Below are positions 35,046 through 46,373 of a DNA stretch of 64,000 bases, one piece after another. How positions within the stretch are numbered: the stretch's first letter is position 1; each line of letters starts with the position of its first letter. Both the position numbers and the translations under genes were made by a program. The stretch comes from Actinomadura craniellae (lineage in GTDB: Bacteria > Actinomycetota > Actinomycetes > Streptosporangiales > Streptosporangiaceae). The DNA lies in the NCBI RefSeq assembly GCF_003289645.1, contig NZ_QLYX01000004.1:124001-188000 (forward strand). Direction: 5' to 3'. The notes under the pieces were generated by a model. The model searched no databases, was not told the origin of the DNA, and worked only from the letters and a program-made list of their open reading frames with translations.

Positions 35046-35717
35046 ATGATCAACGTCCAGGGGGGGTCGCTGGATCTGGCGGACGGGCAGGCGGACGTGG
35101 GGCCGGGGGGGCCACCACGTACGCCTGCCGGGCGCCCCGAACGGCGCGAACAGACCCGCACCGCGCTGCTGGCCGCCGCCCGGCGGCTGTGGGCCGAGCG
35201 GGGCATCCACGGCGCGTCGCTCGACGACGTCGCCGCGGCCGCCGGCCTGACCAAGGGCGCCGTCTACAGCAACTTCTCCGGCAAGACCGACCTGCTGCTG
35301 GCGCTCCTCGAACAGCGGATCCAGGCCATGGTGGGTGTCGAGGCCGAGATCTACGGCGCGCTGCACGCCGACGGTACGCCGCCGCAGGAGCGGCTGGAGC
35401 AGGCGGGCGAGGCCTACTCCCGGCACCTCGGCAGCGACGAGGCCCGGCTGCTCTCCCTGCTGATGGGAGAGCTCTGGCTGTACGGGATGCGCCACCGCGC
35501 ACCGGGCCGGCGGCTCGCCGACTGGTACGAGGGACGGCGCGACGGCCTGGCCGAGGGGCTGGAGGAGGTCGACGGCCTGCTCCCCGAGGAGCGGGCGACC
35601 CTGGCCCTGGCGGTGGACCTCGGGCTGGCGCTCCAGCACCTGCTCGACCCCGAGCGGGTGCCCGCCGACCTGTACTCCGCCGGCCTGCGCCTCATCCTCG
35701 GGCCGGCGATGCGGTGA
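35046..35717 (+). CDS. TetR family transcriptional regulator
   Basis: 223 residues. The N-terminal TetR DNA-binding domain (about 37-90) reads TRTALLAAARRLWAERGIHGASLDDVAAAAGLTKGAVYSNFSGKTDLLLALL, here given only to show type. The C-terminal part (from ~100) is a variable ligand-binding helical domain. ATG 35046 has GAGAGGG about 8 nt upstream. The gene is divergent from the aldehyde dehydrogenase/GMC operon and is its likely repressor. It is convergent with glpD; the 46-bp gap contains three copies of CGGTGACGGG. Confidence 0.9.
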   Translation: MINVQGGSLDLADGQADVGPGGPPRTPAGRPERREQTRTALLAAARRLWAERGIHGASLDDVAAAAGLTKGAVYSNFSGKTDLLLALLEQRIQAMVGVEAEIYGALHADGTPPQERLEQAGEAYSRHLGSDEARLLSLLMGELWLYGMRHRAPGRRLADWYEGRRDGLAEGLEEVDGLLPEERATLALAVDLGLALQHLLDPERVPADLYSAGLRLILGPAMR

Positions 35718-35763
35718 CGGGGCGGTGACGGGGGCGGTGACGGGGCACTGATCCCGCCGTGGC

Positions 35764-37491
35764 TCAGGCGGGAGACGTGGTGGGGACGATGTCGGGCGCG
35801 CCCCGGCGGCGGGCGTCGGCCTCCTGGTCGCCGCTCTGGCTCTGCGAAGCGCGCTCGGCCTCGACCCGCTTGAGGTAGTACTCGACCTCCCGGTCGGTCT
35901 GCTTCTTCGACCAGCCGAGCACCGGCGCGATCAGCTCCGCGGTCTCTCGCGCCACGCCGACCCCCCGGTCCCAGGCCTCGATCGAGATCCGGGTCCGGCG
36001 GGCGAGCACGTCGTTGAGGTGCCGCGCGCCCTCGTGCGAGGCCGCGTACACGATCTCGGCGCGCAGGTAGTCGTCGGCCCCGCCCAGCGGCCGGCCCAGG
36101 TCGGGCCGCTCGGCGATCAGGTCGAGCAGATCATCGACCAGGGTGCCGTACCGGTACAGCAGGTGCTCGATCCGGGCCACGTGCAGCCCCGAGGACGCCG
36201 CCAGCCGCTGCCGGCCGTTCCACAGCGCCTGGAAGCCCTCGCCGCCGACCAGCGCGATCCGGTCGGTGCACGACTCGGCGACCTTGCCGTCCAAGCCATG
36301 CGCCACCGCGTCGATGGCGTCCTTGGCCATCACCCGGTAGGTGGTGTACTTCCCGCCGGCCACCAGCACCAGGCCCGGCACCGGGTGCGCCACCACGTGC
36401 TCCCGCGAGAGCGCGGACGTCTCGGCCGACTCGCCCGACAGCAGCGGGCGCAGCCCCGCGTACACCCCCTCCACGTCGTCCGGGGTGAGCGGGACGTTCA
36501 GCACGGAGTTCACGTGCGCCAGCACGTAGTCGATGTCGACCTTGGACGCGGCCGGGTGCACCTTGTCCAGGTCCCACGGGGTGTCGGTGGTGCCGATGAT
36601 CCAGTGCCGGCCCCACGGGATCACGAACAGCACCGACTTCTCGGTGCGCAGGATGATCCCGGTGGCCGAGTGGATCCGGTCCCGGGGCACCACCAGGTGC
36701 ACGCCCTTGGACGCCCGGACGTGGATCTGCCCGCGCCCGCCCACCAGCTCCTGGATGTCGTCGGTCCACACCCCGGTGGCGTTCACCACCTGCTTGGCGC
36801 GCACCGCGGCGTCGGTGCCGGTCTCCAGATCCCGGATCCGCACCCCGGTGACCCGCTCGCCCTCCCGCAGGAAACCCACGCACTGGCAGCGCGACGCCAC
36901 CCGGGCGCCGTACTCGGCGGCCGTGCGCAGCGCCATCATCACGAAGCGCGCGTCGTCGACCTGGGCGTCCCAGTACTGCACCGCCCCGGTGAAGCTGTCC
37001 TTGCGGAGCGCCGGCGCCAGCCGCAGCGCGCGCCGCCGGGTGAGGTGCCGGTGGTGCGGCAGGCCCCGGGCGTTGCCCATCTGGAAGGCCAGCGCGTCGT
37101 ACAGCGCCACCCCGGCCCCGACGTACCCCCGCTCCCAGACCCGGTGGGTCATCGGGAACAGGAACGGCACCGGGCGGACCAGGTGCGGCGCGATCCGCTG
37201 GAGCAGCAGCCCCCGCTCGGTCAGCGCCTCGCGCACCAGGTCGAAGTTGAACTGCTCCAGGTAGCGCAGCCCGCCGTGGATCAGTTTGGACGAGCGCGAC
37301 GACGTGCCCGAGGCGAAGTCGCGCGCCTCCACCACGGCCACCGTCAGGCCGCGGGTCGCGGCGTCGAGGGCCGCGCCCGCGCCCACGATCCCGCCGCCCA
37401 CGACCACGACGTCGAACTCCTGCCGCTCCATCGCCTCCAGTGCGGCCGCCCGTTCGGCGGGCCCCAGGCGCGAGGTTCCCAGTCCGGTCAT
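35764..37491 (-). CDS. glpD: aerobic glycerol-3-phosphate dehydrogenase
   Basis: 575 residues. A membrane-associated FAD enzyme oxidising glycerol-3-phosphate to DHAP and feeding quinones. The FAD loop is VVVVGGGIVGAGAALDAATRG (28-48). SSRSSKLIHGGLRYLE, SKGVHLVVPR, IIGTTDTPWD and AGGKYTTYRVMAKDAID are all GlpD hallmarks. The C-terminal domain (RRTRISIEAWDRG) is the DAO_C helical cap. ATG with GGGAGG 8-9 nt upstream. No glpF or glpK is adjacent; the gene is embedded beside guaB3. Confidence 0.95.
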   Translation of the reverse strand: MTGLGTSRLGPAERAAALEAMERQEFDVVVVGGGIVGAGAALDAATRGLTVAVVEARDFASGTSSRSSKLIHGGLRYLEQFNFDLVREALTERGLLLQRIAPHLVRPVPFLFPMTHRVWERGYVGAGVALYDALAFQMGNARGLPHHRHLTRRRALRLAPALRKDSFTGAVQYWDAQVDDARFVMMALRTAAEYGARVASRCQCVGFLREGERVTGVRIRDLETGTDAAVRAKQVVNATGVWTDDIQELVGGRGQIHVRASKGVHLVVPRDRIHSATGIILRTEKSVLFVIPWGRHWIIGTTDTPWDLDKVHPAASKVDIDYVLAHVNSVLNVPLTPDDVEGVYAGLRPLLSGESAETSALSREHVVAHPVPGLVLVAGGKYTTYRVMAKDAIDAVAHGLDGKVAESCTDRIALVGGEGFQALWNGRQRLAASSGLHVARIEHLLYRYGTLVDDLLDLIAERPDLGRPLGGADDYLRAEIVYAASHEGARHLNDVLARRTRISIEAWDRGVGVARETAELIAPVLGWSKKQTDREVEYYLKRVEAERASQSQSGDQEADARRRGAPDIVPTTSPA

Positions 37492-37585
37492 ACGCGTCGC
37501 CTCCCCCGGATACGGCTGGATCCGACCGTTACTTACCCAACAGTAGGGACAGCGTACGCACGTGATCCACTGTTCCTTCGCGCGA

Positions 37586-38695
37586 CTAGGGCGCCACCAC
37601 GACCTGGACGCGCTGGAACTCCTTGAGGTCGCTGTAACCCGCGGTGGCCATCGCCCGGCGCAGCGCCCCGATCAGGTTCATCGACCCGTCCGGGACGTGC
37701 GAGGGGCCGTGCAGGATCTGCTCCAGCCCGCCGATCGTGCCCAGGTCCACCCGGGCGCCCCGGGGCACCTCACCGTGGTGCGCCTCGCTCCCCCAGTGGA
37801 AGCCGCGGCCGGGCGCCTCGGCCGCGCGGGCGAACGGCGAGCCCACCATCACCGCGTCGGAGCCGCAGGCGAACGCCTTCGCGACGTCACCGCTGTTGGT
37901 CATGCCACCGTCGGCGATCACGTGCACGTACCGGCCGCCCGACTCGTCCATGTAGTCACGCCGGGCCGCGGCCACGTCGGCGACCGCGGTCGCCATCGGC
38001 ACCGCCACGCCCAGGACGGTGCGGGTGGTGTGCCCCGAGCCGCCGCCGAACCCGACCAGCACCCCGGCCGCACCGGTCCGCATCAGGTGCAGCGCCGCAG
38101 TGTATGTCGAGCAGCCGCCGACGATCACCGGCACGTCGAGGTCGTAGATGAACTGCTTGAGGTTGAGCGGCTCGGCCCGGCCGGAGACGTGCTCGGCCGA
38201 GACGGTCGTACCACGGATCACGAACAGGTCGACCCCGGCGTCGATCACCGTCTTGTGGAACTGGGCGGTGCGCTGCGGCGACAGCCGCGCCGCCACCGTC
38301 ACCCCCGCGTCGCGGACCTCCTGGATCCGGCGGCCGATCAGCTCCTCCTGGATCGGCCGGGTGTAGACCTCCTGCAACCGGCGGGTCGCGGTGCCCTCGT
38401 CCAGCGTGGCGATCTCGGCCAGCAGCGGCTCGGGGTCCTCGTACCGGGTCCACAGCCCTTCCAGGTCGAGCACCGCCAGCCCGCCCAGCCTGCCCATCTG
38501 GATGGCGAGGGCCGGGCTGACCACGCTGTCCATCGGGGCGACCAGCAGCGGGATCTCGAACCGGTAGGCGTCGATCTGCCAGGCGACGCTGACCTCCTCG
38601 GGGTCGCGCGTCCGCCGGGACGGGACGATGCCGATGTCGTCGAACGCGTACGCCCGGCGGCCGCTCTTGCCCCGCCCGATCTCCACCTCAGCCAA
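37586..38695 (-). CDS. guaB3: GuaB3 family IMP dehydrogenase-related protein
   Basis: 369 residues. An actinobacterial GuaB3 protein with the IMPDH TIM barrel and no CBS domains: LLVAPMDSVVSPALAIQMGRLGGLAVLD, VPVIVGGCSTYTAALHLMRTGAAGVLVGFG, and VIADGGMTNSGDVAKAFACGSDAVMVGSPF. The catalytic Cys loop of true IMPDH (GSICTT) is replaced by GSGHTT; known GuaB3 enzymes act as GMP reductases in some bacteria. The start is a TTG at 38695 (LAEVEIGRGKSGRR) with GAGAGGA upstream, matching the conserved EIGRGK N-terminus. It lies downstream of guaB on the same strand. Confidence 0.92.
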   Translation of the reverse strand: MAEVEIGRGKSGRRAYAFDDIGIVPSRRTRDPEEVSVAWQIDAYRFEIPLLVAPMDSVVSPALAIQMGRLGGLAVLDLEGLWTRYEDPEPLLAEIATLDEGTATRRLQEVYTRPIQEELIGRRIQEVRDAGVTVAARLSPQRTAQFHKTVIDAGVDLFVIRGTTVSAEHVSGRAEPLNLKQFIYDLDVPVIVGGCSTYTAALHLMRTGAAGVLVGFGGGSGHTTRTVLGVAVPMATAVADVAAARRDYMDESGGRYVHVIADGGMTNSGDVAKAFACGSDAVMVGSPFARAAEAPGRGFHWGSEAHHGEVPRGARVDLGTIGGLEQILHGPSHVPDGSMNLIGALRRAMATAGYSDLKEFQRVQVVVAP

Positions 38696-38794
38696 CGGTC
38701 TTCCTCTCGATCTAGAAACCGCCCGGCGGCGCGCAGGCACGAACGCGACACGGCGGTACGCGAACATGGTGCACTGCCATCCGGCCCGGAACCA

Positions 38795-40377
<1,583 letters not shown>

Positions 40378-40529
40378 TCATGGTAGGCGGTGCTCAGCGC
40401 CTCGACGTCGGCTTTGCTCACCGCCGGGACGTGGCGCTGCCAACACTCCGCCGGCACGCGCGGAACGCCGTTCACGGCTCCGGACGGCCCTCTCGGCGAT
40501 GGGCTTGCGTCCCCACTCGGCTAGAGCAG

Positions 40530-40535
40530 TAGCGT
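40530..40535 (+). promoter_or_regulatory. -10 hexamer directly before the DUF5319 start
   Basis: TAGCGT followed by 6 nt and the GTG start. This spacing implies a leaderless mRNA. No strong -35 is visible. Confidence 0.4.
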
Positions 40536-40541
40536 GGGGGT

Positions 40542-40931
40542 GTGCACGATGACGCCCCGCTCGACCCGTTCGCCGGCGACCCGGATGACCCGGCCGCCGC
40601 GCTCGGCGATCCCGACGAGGAGATCGCCCCGCTGAGCGTGGCCGAGCGCGAGGACGTGCTCGCCGACCTCGCCGACCTGGAGGTCTTCCGGGCGCTGCTC
40701 GAACCGCTCGGGGTGCGCGGGCTGACCGTCGACTGCGGCGACTGCGGCAAGCTGCACTACATCGACTGGGACCTACTGCACGGCAACCTGCGCCAGCTGC
40801 TCGACGAGGGGCTGCCCCGGGTGCACGAGCCCGCCCTGGCCCCCGATCCCGTCGACTACGTGAGCTGGGAGTACGCGCGGGGCTACGTCGACGGGGTCAT
40901 CGACAGCGAGGACGGTTCCGACCCCTCCTGA
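40542..40931 (+). CDS. DUF5319 protein
   Basis: 129 residues, acidic and soluble (DPFAGDPDDPAAALGDPDEE at the start). A conserved core LTVDCGDCGKLHYIDWDLLHGNLRQLLDEG contains a CxxC pair that could hold zinc. This family (Rv3412-like) sits between guaB and sigD throughout actinobacteria; its function is unknown. The GTG start lies 6 nt after a TAGCGT -10 hexamer, suggesting a leaderless transcript. The gene's end is 3 nt from the convergent rsdA end. Confidence 0.85.
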   Translation: MHDDAPLDPFAGDPDDPAAALGDPDEEIAPLSVAEREDVLADLADLEVFRALLEPLGVRGLTVDCGDCGKLHYIDWDLLHGNLRQLLDEGLPRVHEPALAPDPVDYVSWEYARGYVDGVIDSEDGSDPS

Positions 40932-40934
40932 GGT

Positions 40935-41699
40935 TCACTCCGCCGGCGGCGGGTCCGTGGGGGCCGGCTCCGGCGGCTCGGCCGGGCCGACGAGGGTCTG
41001 CGGCGGGGCGTCCGGCTCGGTCGGCGGGGGTTCCGCACCACCAGAACCCGGCGGCGGCTCCGTCGGGGGCGGCTCCTCGCCGCCGTAGGTCTGGTCGGGT
41101 TCCTTCGGCTCGTCCGTCCCCGGCGGCGGGTCCACGGGATCGGGGGACGGCGAACTCACCGGCACGGACGGCGTGACCGGGCGGGGCGCCGGCCGGCGCG
41201 GGCTCGCAGGCGGGGGCGACGTCTTCTCCGGCTCCAGGGCCGCGGCCGGCCGGACGGGCTCGGTCCGGGCCGGCGGCCGGATCGGGAGGGGGTCCTCCAG
41301 CGGGGCCGGAACCGTCAGCTCCGCCCGGGAGCGGACGGCGGAGCCGTCCGGCGGTTCCTCGGCCCGCGGCCCGGTCACCAGGCGCTCGACCAGACCGCCG
41401 CCGGCGGCGGCCACCCCGGTGCTGGTCAGCATGACGGTCACCACACTGATCGCCACCACCGTGCGCGCGCCGCGGCGGCGCGGCCCACGCGGGGCCGGCG
41501 GGGACAGGCGGGTTTCGGGCAGGGCGGGAGCGCCCTCATCGACGTCGGAGGCCAGCGCGACGAGCAGCCGGAGCGAGGAGTCGGAATCGGCCAGGGAGTC
41601 GGCCAGGGCGCCGCCGCGCCGTGTCGAGAGCGCTTCGATGAGCGCGTCCGTCTCGCGGACGGCGTTCAGGTCGGCTGGCCCGGCGTCGTCGATGCTCAT
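40935..41699 (-). CDS. rsdA: anti-sigma-D factor RsdA-like
   Basis: About 254 residues. The N-terminal sigma-binding region (DLNAVRETDALIEALSTRRGG ... SDSSLRLLVALASDVDEG) matches the RsdA type. One membrane helix lies at about 79-100 (TVVAISVVTVMLTSTGVAA). An extracytoplasmic tail of ~150 residues consists almost entirely of Pro/Glu/Thr/Ser-rich low complexity. It is expected to hold ShbA/SigD inactive until degraded. ATG 41699 chosen (MSIDDAG); no strong ribosome site, and GTG 41726 is possible. It lies 61 nt downstream of the sigma gene. Confidence 0.82.
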   Translation of the reverse strand: MSIDDAGPADLNAVRETDALIEALSTRRGGALADSLADSDSSLRLLVALASDVDEGAPALPETRLSPPAPRGPRRRGARTVVAISVVTVMLTSTGVAAAGGGLVERLVTGPRAEEPPDGSAVRSRAELTVPAPLEDPLPIRPPARTEPVRPAAALEPEKTSPPPASPRRPAPRPVTPSVPVSSPSPDPVDPPPGTDEPKEPDQTYGGEEPPPTEPPPGSGGAEPPPTEPDAPPQTLVGPAEPPEPAPTDPPPAE

Positions 41700-41760
41700 G
41701 GCGCGGCGCTGCGGCGGCGTTGGCACGCCACGCCAGGGGGCGGAACCCGGCGTACTGGCG

Positions 41761-42381
41761 TCAAGCGATCGACTCCTCTCGCGCCATCACCCGGAGTCGG
41801 GCGAGAGCCCTGTGCTGCGCGACCCGTACCGCGCCTGCGGTCATGCCCAGCACATTACCGGTCTCCTCAGCCGACAGTCCGGCCACCACCCGGAGGAGAA
41901 CCAGCTCACGCTGGTGGTCCGGCAACCGGTCGAGCAGGTCACGGGCCCGCTCGGCCTCGATGTAGCGGACGACGGTCTCTTCGGGCCCCGGCCGGTCGTC
42001 CGGCCCGTCGGGCAGGTCCTCGGTGGGCACGGCGGCCCGGATCGAGCTGCGCAGCGCGTCCGCGATCTTGTGTGAGGCGATGCCGAACACGAACGACGCG
42101 AACGGACGGCCCATGTCCCGGTAGCGGGGCAGCGCCGACAGGACGGCGATGCAGACCTCCTGCGCCACGTCGTCGGCGATGTGGTACTGGCCGGAGATCC
42201 GGCCCAGCCGCGCCCGGCAGTAGCGCACCACCATCGGACGCACTTCTGCGATCAATACCTCGATCGCGTCGGAATCCCCCTGAACCGCACGGCTCGTCAG
42301 CTCCCGGAGGTCCCCGTCATCCGGCCTCGGCCCCCGGACCGCCCTCGGCCGCCGCACCGGGACGGCGGTGGACGCTGTCAT
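41761..42381 (-). CDS. shbA: ECF sigma factor ShbA/SigD
   Basis: About 206 residues from ATG 42381 (MTASTAVPVRRPR); in-frame ATG 42417 and upstream starts are possible. Sigma region 2 spans IEVLIAEVRPMVVRYCRARL ... ADDVAQEVCIAVLSALPRYRD and FASFVFGIASHKIADALR. Region 4 is DLLDRLPDHQRELVLLRVVAGLSAEETGNVL followed by AGAVRVAQHRALARLR. In Streptomyces the orthologue ShbA transcribes hrdB, the housekeeping sigma gene; in mycobacteria it is SigD. The order groES-groEL-shbA-rsdA-DUF5319-guaB supports this identity. The whiB3 gene found here in mycobacteria is absent. Confidence 0.88.
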   Translation of the reverse strand: MTASTAVPVRRPRAVRGPRPDDGDLRELTSRAVQGDSDAIEVLIAEVRPMVVRYCRARLGRISGQYHIADDVAQEVCIAVLSALPRYRDMGRPFASFVFGIASHKIADALRSSIRAAVPTEDLPDGPDDRPGPEETVVRYIEAERARDLLDRLPDHQRELVLLRVVAGLSAEETGNVLGMTAGAVRVAQHRALARLRVMAREESIA

Positions 42382-42542
42382 GGCCCCGGCGATGCTTCCC
42401 TCGGTCACGTTCAGCATGATGCCCAGCAATATCGGGCCTGTCTCCATGGTTAATGACAACGGAATGGTCACAGTGCACGGGCAGGTCACGATATGTACCC
42501 GATCGCCGGTTTCCGCGGCAGGGCGTGACCGAAAACGGCCGG

Positions 42543-42585
42543 AAAAGGGTAAGCCCCCCGTCCCGGAACGGAACGGAGGGCTTAC
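42543..42585 (-). terminator. groEL terminator
   Basis: Minus-strand hairpin: GTAAGCCCTCCGT paired with ACGGGGGGCTTAC (one U-G wobble), followed by CCCTTTT. It lies about 60 nt past the groEL stop and upstream of shbA. Confidence 0.8.
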
Positions 42586-42646
42586 CTTCAGGCAATGTGT
42601 CAGGGGCTGCTGGATCCCCTGACCGCGCCCGGATCGGCGAATTCGG

Positions 42647-44368
<1,722 letters not shown>

Positions 44369-44382
44369 TCACGTACGGGTGA

Positions 44383-44691
44383 TTACTTCTCGATGACCGC
44401 GAGAACGTCGCGCGCCGAGAGAACGAGGTACTCCTCGTTGTTGTACTTCACCTCGGTGCCGCCGTACTTGCTGTACAGCACGACGTCGCCGACGGCGACG
44501 TCGAGCGGGATCCGCGCCCCCTTGTCGTCGACCCGCCCCGGGCCCACGGCCAGGACGGTGCCCTCCTGGGGCTTCTCCTTGGCCGTGTCGGGAATGACGA
44601 GCCCAGACGCGGTGGTCTGCTCGGCCTCAAGCGGCTGGACGACGATGCGGTCCTCGAGCGGCTTGAGAACAACCTTGGTGGCGGTCGTCAC
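44383..44691 (-). CDS. groES: co-chaperonin GroES
   Basis: 102 residues, the normal size. It caps the GroEL ring. [35 protein letters not shown] includes the mobile loop (given to show type); [34 protein letters not shown] ends the fold. GTG start with GGGGAGG 7-8 nt upstream. First gene of the groESL operon. A vegetative promoter and CIRCE lie about 125-190 nt upstream, giving a long leader. Confidence 0.98.
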   Translation of the reverse strand: MTTATKVVLKPLEDRIVVQPLEAEQTTASGLVIPDTAKEKPQEGTVLAVGPGRVDDKGARIPLDVAVGDVVLYSKYGGTEVKYNNEEYLVLSARDVLAVIEK

Positions 44692-44816
44692 GATCGGACC
44701 TCCCCTTCGATTGCGATCTTCGGCCGGCTCGTCCGAGCCGGCCGCACATGTGACAGAGAAGGCGACCCTGGACCGGCCTGTCGTCGCGGGTGCCAGACCG
44801 ACCTTGTCGCTTTTAT

Positions 44817-44841
44817 TGGCACTCTCGACAGGAGAGTGCCA
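44817..44841. promoter_or_regulatory. CIRCE operator (HrcA binding site)
   Basis: Perfect inverted repeat TGGCACTC - 9 nt - GAGTGCCA, the CIRCE consensus arms with the canonical 9-nt spacer. It lies just downstream of the groES -10 box, so HrcA would repress groESL until heat shock. Confidence 0.95.
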
Positions 44842-44850
44842 GTCATGGAG

Positions 44851-44878
44851 ACTATGCCGGTCTCCCGGAACCCGTCAA
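44851..44878 (-). promoter_or_regulatory. groESL vegetative promoter
   Basis: Minus strand: -35 TTGACG (44873-44878), 16-nt spacer, -10 CATAGT (44851-44856). Transcription would start next to or inside CIRCE, as in other HrcA-controlled operons. Confidence 0.75.
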
Positions 44879-44916
44879 CACGAACGACCCGGATGAACGG
44901 CAGATACGGTTTGCAG

Positions 44917-46146
44917 GTGGACGTGGGGGGGTTCGAGGCACTGCTGACCGACCGGGGACGGGCCGTCCTCGCCGAGGCCGCCACGGCCGACACCGGCGAG
45001 GGAGCGCTGCTCGCGACGGCGACCCGGCTGCGCGAGCGGCATCCACCCGAACTGGTCGCGGCGGCGCTGACCCAGGTCCGGCTGCGGGTACGGGCGCGGG
45101 CCAAGTTCGGCGCCGACGCAGATCGAATGTACTTCACCCCGGCGGGGCTCGAGCAGGCGACCCGGGCCGTCGTCGCCGACCACCGGGCCGCCCGGTTCGC
45201 GGCCCGGCTGGGAGCCGGTGCGGCCGTGCTGGAGCTGTGCTGCGGGATCGGCGCCGACCTCGTCGCCCGCGCCCGGGCCGGGCTGCCCGGCACGGGGATC
45301 GAGCGCGATCCGCTGACCGCGGCGGTCGCCCGGGCCAACGTGGCCGCCCTGGCGCCGGCCGCGCCGGCGTCCGTCCGCGAGGGCGACGCGACCGCGGCGG
45401 ACCCGGCCGGGTACGCGGCGGTGTTCGCCGACCCGGGCCGCCGCACCGCCCGCGGCCGGGTGTTCGACCCCCGGGCCTACGAGCCGCCACTGGACGTGGT
45501 GCTGGCACTGGCCGGGCGCGCCCCGGCCGGTTGCGTCAAGGTCGCCCCCGGCCTGCCGCACGAGGCCGTCCCGGAGGGCGCCGAGGCCGAGTGGATCTCG
45601 GTGGGCGGCGAGGTCAAGGAGGCCGCCCTCTGGCTGGGCGGGCTGGCCGGGCCGGTCGCCCGGCGGGCCACCCTGTTGCCCGGCGCGCCGGGCGGTGCGC
45701 CGGCCACGCTCGTCCCCGCCACGGCGGAGCCGCCGCCGGTGCGCGGGTGGGGGCGCTACCTGTACGAGCCGGACGGCGCGGTGATCCGGGCGGGGCTGGT
45801 CGCCGAGGTGGCCGCGGCGGTGGACGGCGGGCTGGCCGACCCCCGGATCGCGTACGTCACGGGTGACGCCCTCGCCGCCACGCCGTTCGCCGCCGCCTAC
45901 GAGATCGAGGACGTGCTGCCGTTCTCGGTCAAGCGGCTGCGCGGGGAACTGCGCCGGCGCGGCACGAGCGTGCTGACGATCAAGAAGCGCGGATCGGCGG
46001 TCGACATCGAACGGCTCCGCCGCGATCTCGGCTTCGGCGGCCGGCGCAGGCCCGGTGACGCCGAGATGACGGTGGTGCTGACCCGGGTCGGCGAGGCTCC
46101 CGTCGCGCTGCTCGCCCAGCCGGTCTCTGGGCGAAACGTCCGATAG
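44917..46146 (+). CDS. THUMP-like class I methyltransferase
   Basis: About 409 residues. An N-terminal helical region (FEALLTDRGRAVLAEAATADTG ... LRVRARAKFGADADRMYFT) precedes a SAM-binding core with motif I AVLELCCGIGADLVARA, then TGIERDPLTAAVARAN and YAAVFADPGRRTARGRVFDP. The C-terminal THUMP-like domain ends IEDVLPFSVKRLRGELRRRGTSVLTIKKRGSAVD. The likely target is RNA, though the substrate is unproven. I prefer GTG 44917, which starts at VDVGGFEALL and lies 6 nt after a TACGGT -10 hexamer (44905-44910). ATG 44893 is the alternative. Its promoter overlaps the divergent groES promoter. Confidence 0.85.
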   Translation: MDVGGFEALLTDRGRAVLAEAATADTGEGALLATATRLRERHPPELVAAALTQVRLRVRARAKFGADADRMYFTPAGLEQATRAVVADHRAARFAARLGAGAAVLELCCGIGADLVARARAGLPGTGIERDPLTAAVARANVAALAPAAPASVREGDATAADPAGYAAVFADPGRRTARGRVFDPRAYEPPLDVVLALAGRAPAGCVKVAPGLPHEAVPEGAEAEWISVGGEVKEAALWLGGLAGPVARRATLLPGAPGGAPATLVPATAEPPPVRGWGRYLYEPDGAVIRAGLVAEVAAAVDGGLADPRIAYVTGDALAATPFAAAYEIEDVLPFSVKRLRGELRRRGTSVLTIKKRGSAVDIERLRRDLGFGGRRRPGDAEMTVVLTRVGEAPVALLAQPVSGRNVR

Positions 46147-46373
46147 CCGATCAGCAACGATCTCCCCTCGGGCGGGAACGCCAAGCGGTGCCGTGCGGCA
46201 CGCCATGAAATGGCAAACACCGCAGTTTTCACCGGACCCGCAGCCGTATTCCGTATTACCAGGCCTTTTACTTCTGGCCTTAATCGCCATGGTGATCAAG
46301 CACTACAGTGAGCCTTTCAAGATTCACTGCCGCCGCTTTTTACCGAGCGATCCGGCACACGAAGGGGCATCGG

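Noticed and set aside
35718-35763. CGGTGACGGG tandem copies between tetR and glpD as a regulatory array
   Set aside because: Three short G-rich copies in a 46-bp convergent gap are more simply slippage; no hairpin forms.
46147-46373. Small ORF before the coiled-coil gene (ATG near 46193)
   Set aside because: The frame overlaps the coiled-coil gene extensively in another phase, lacks a ribosome site, and the region is AT-richer like a promoter.
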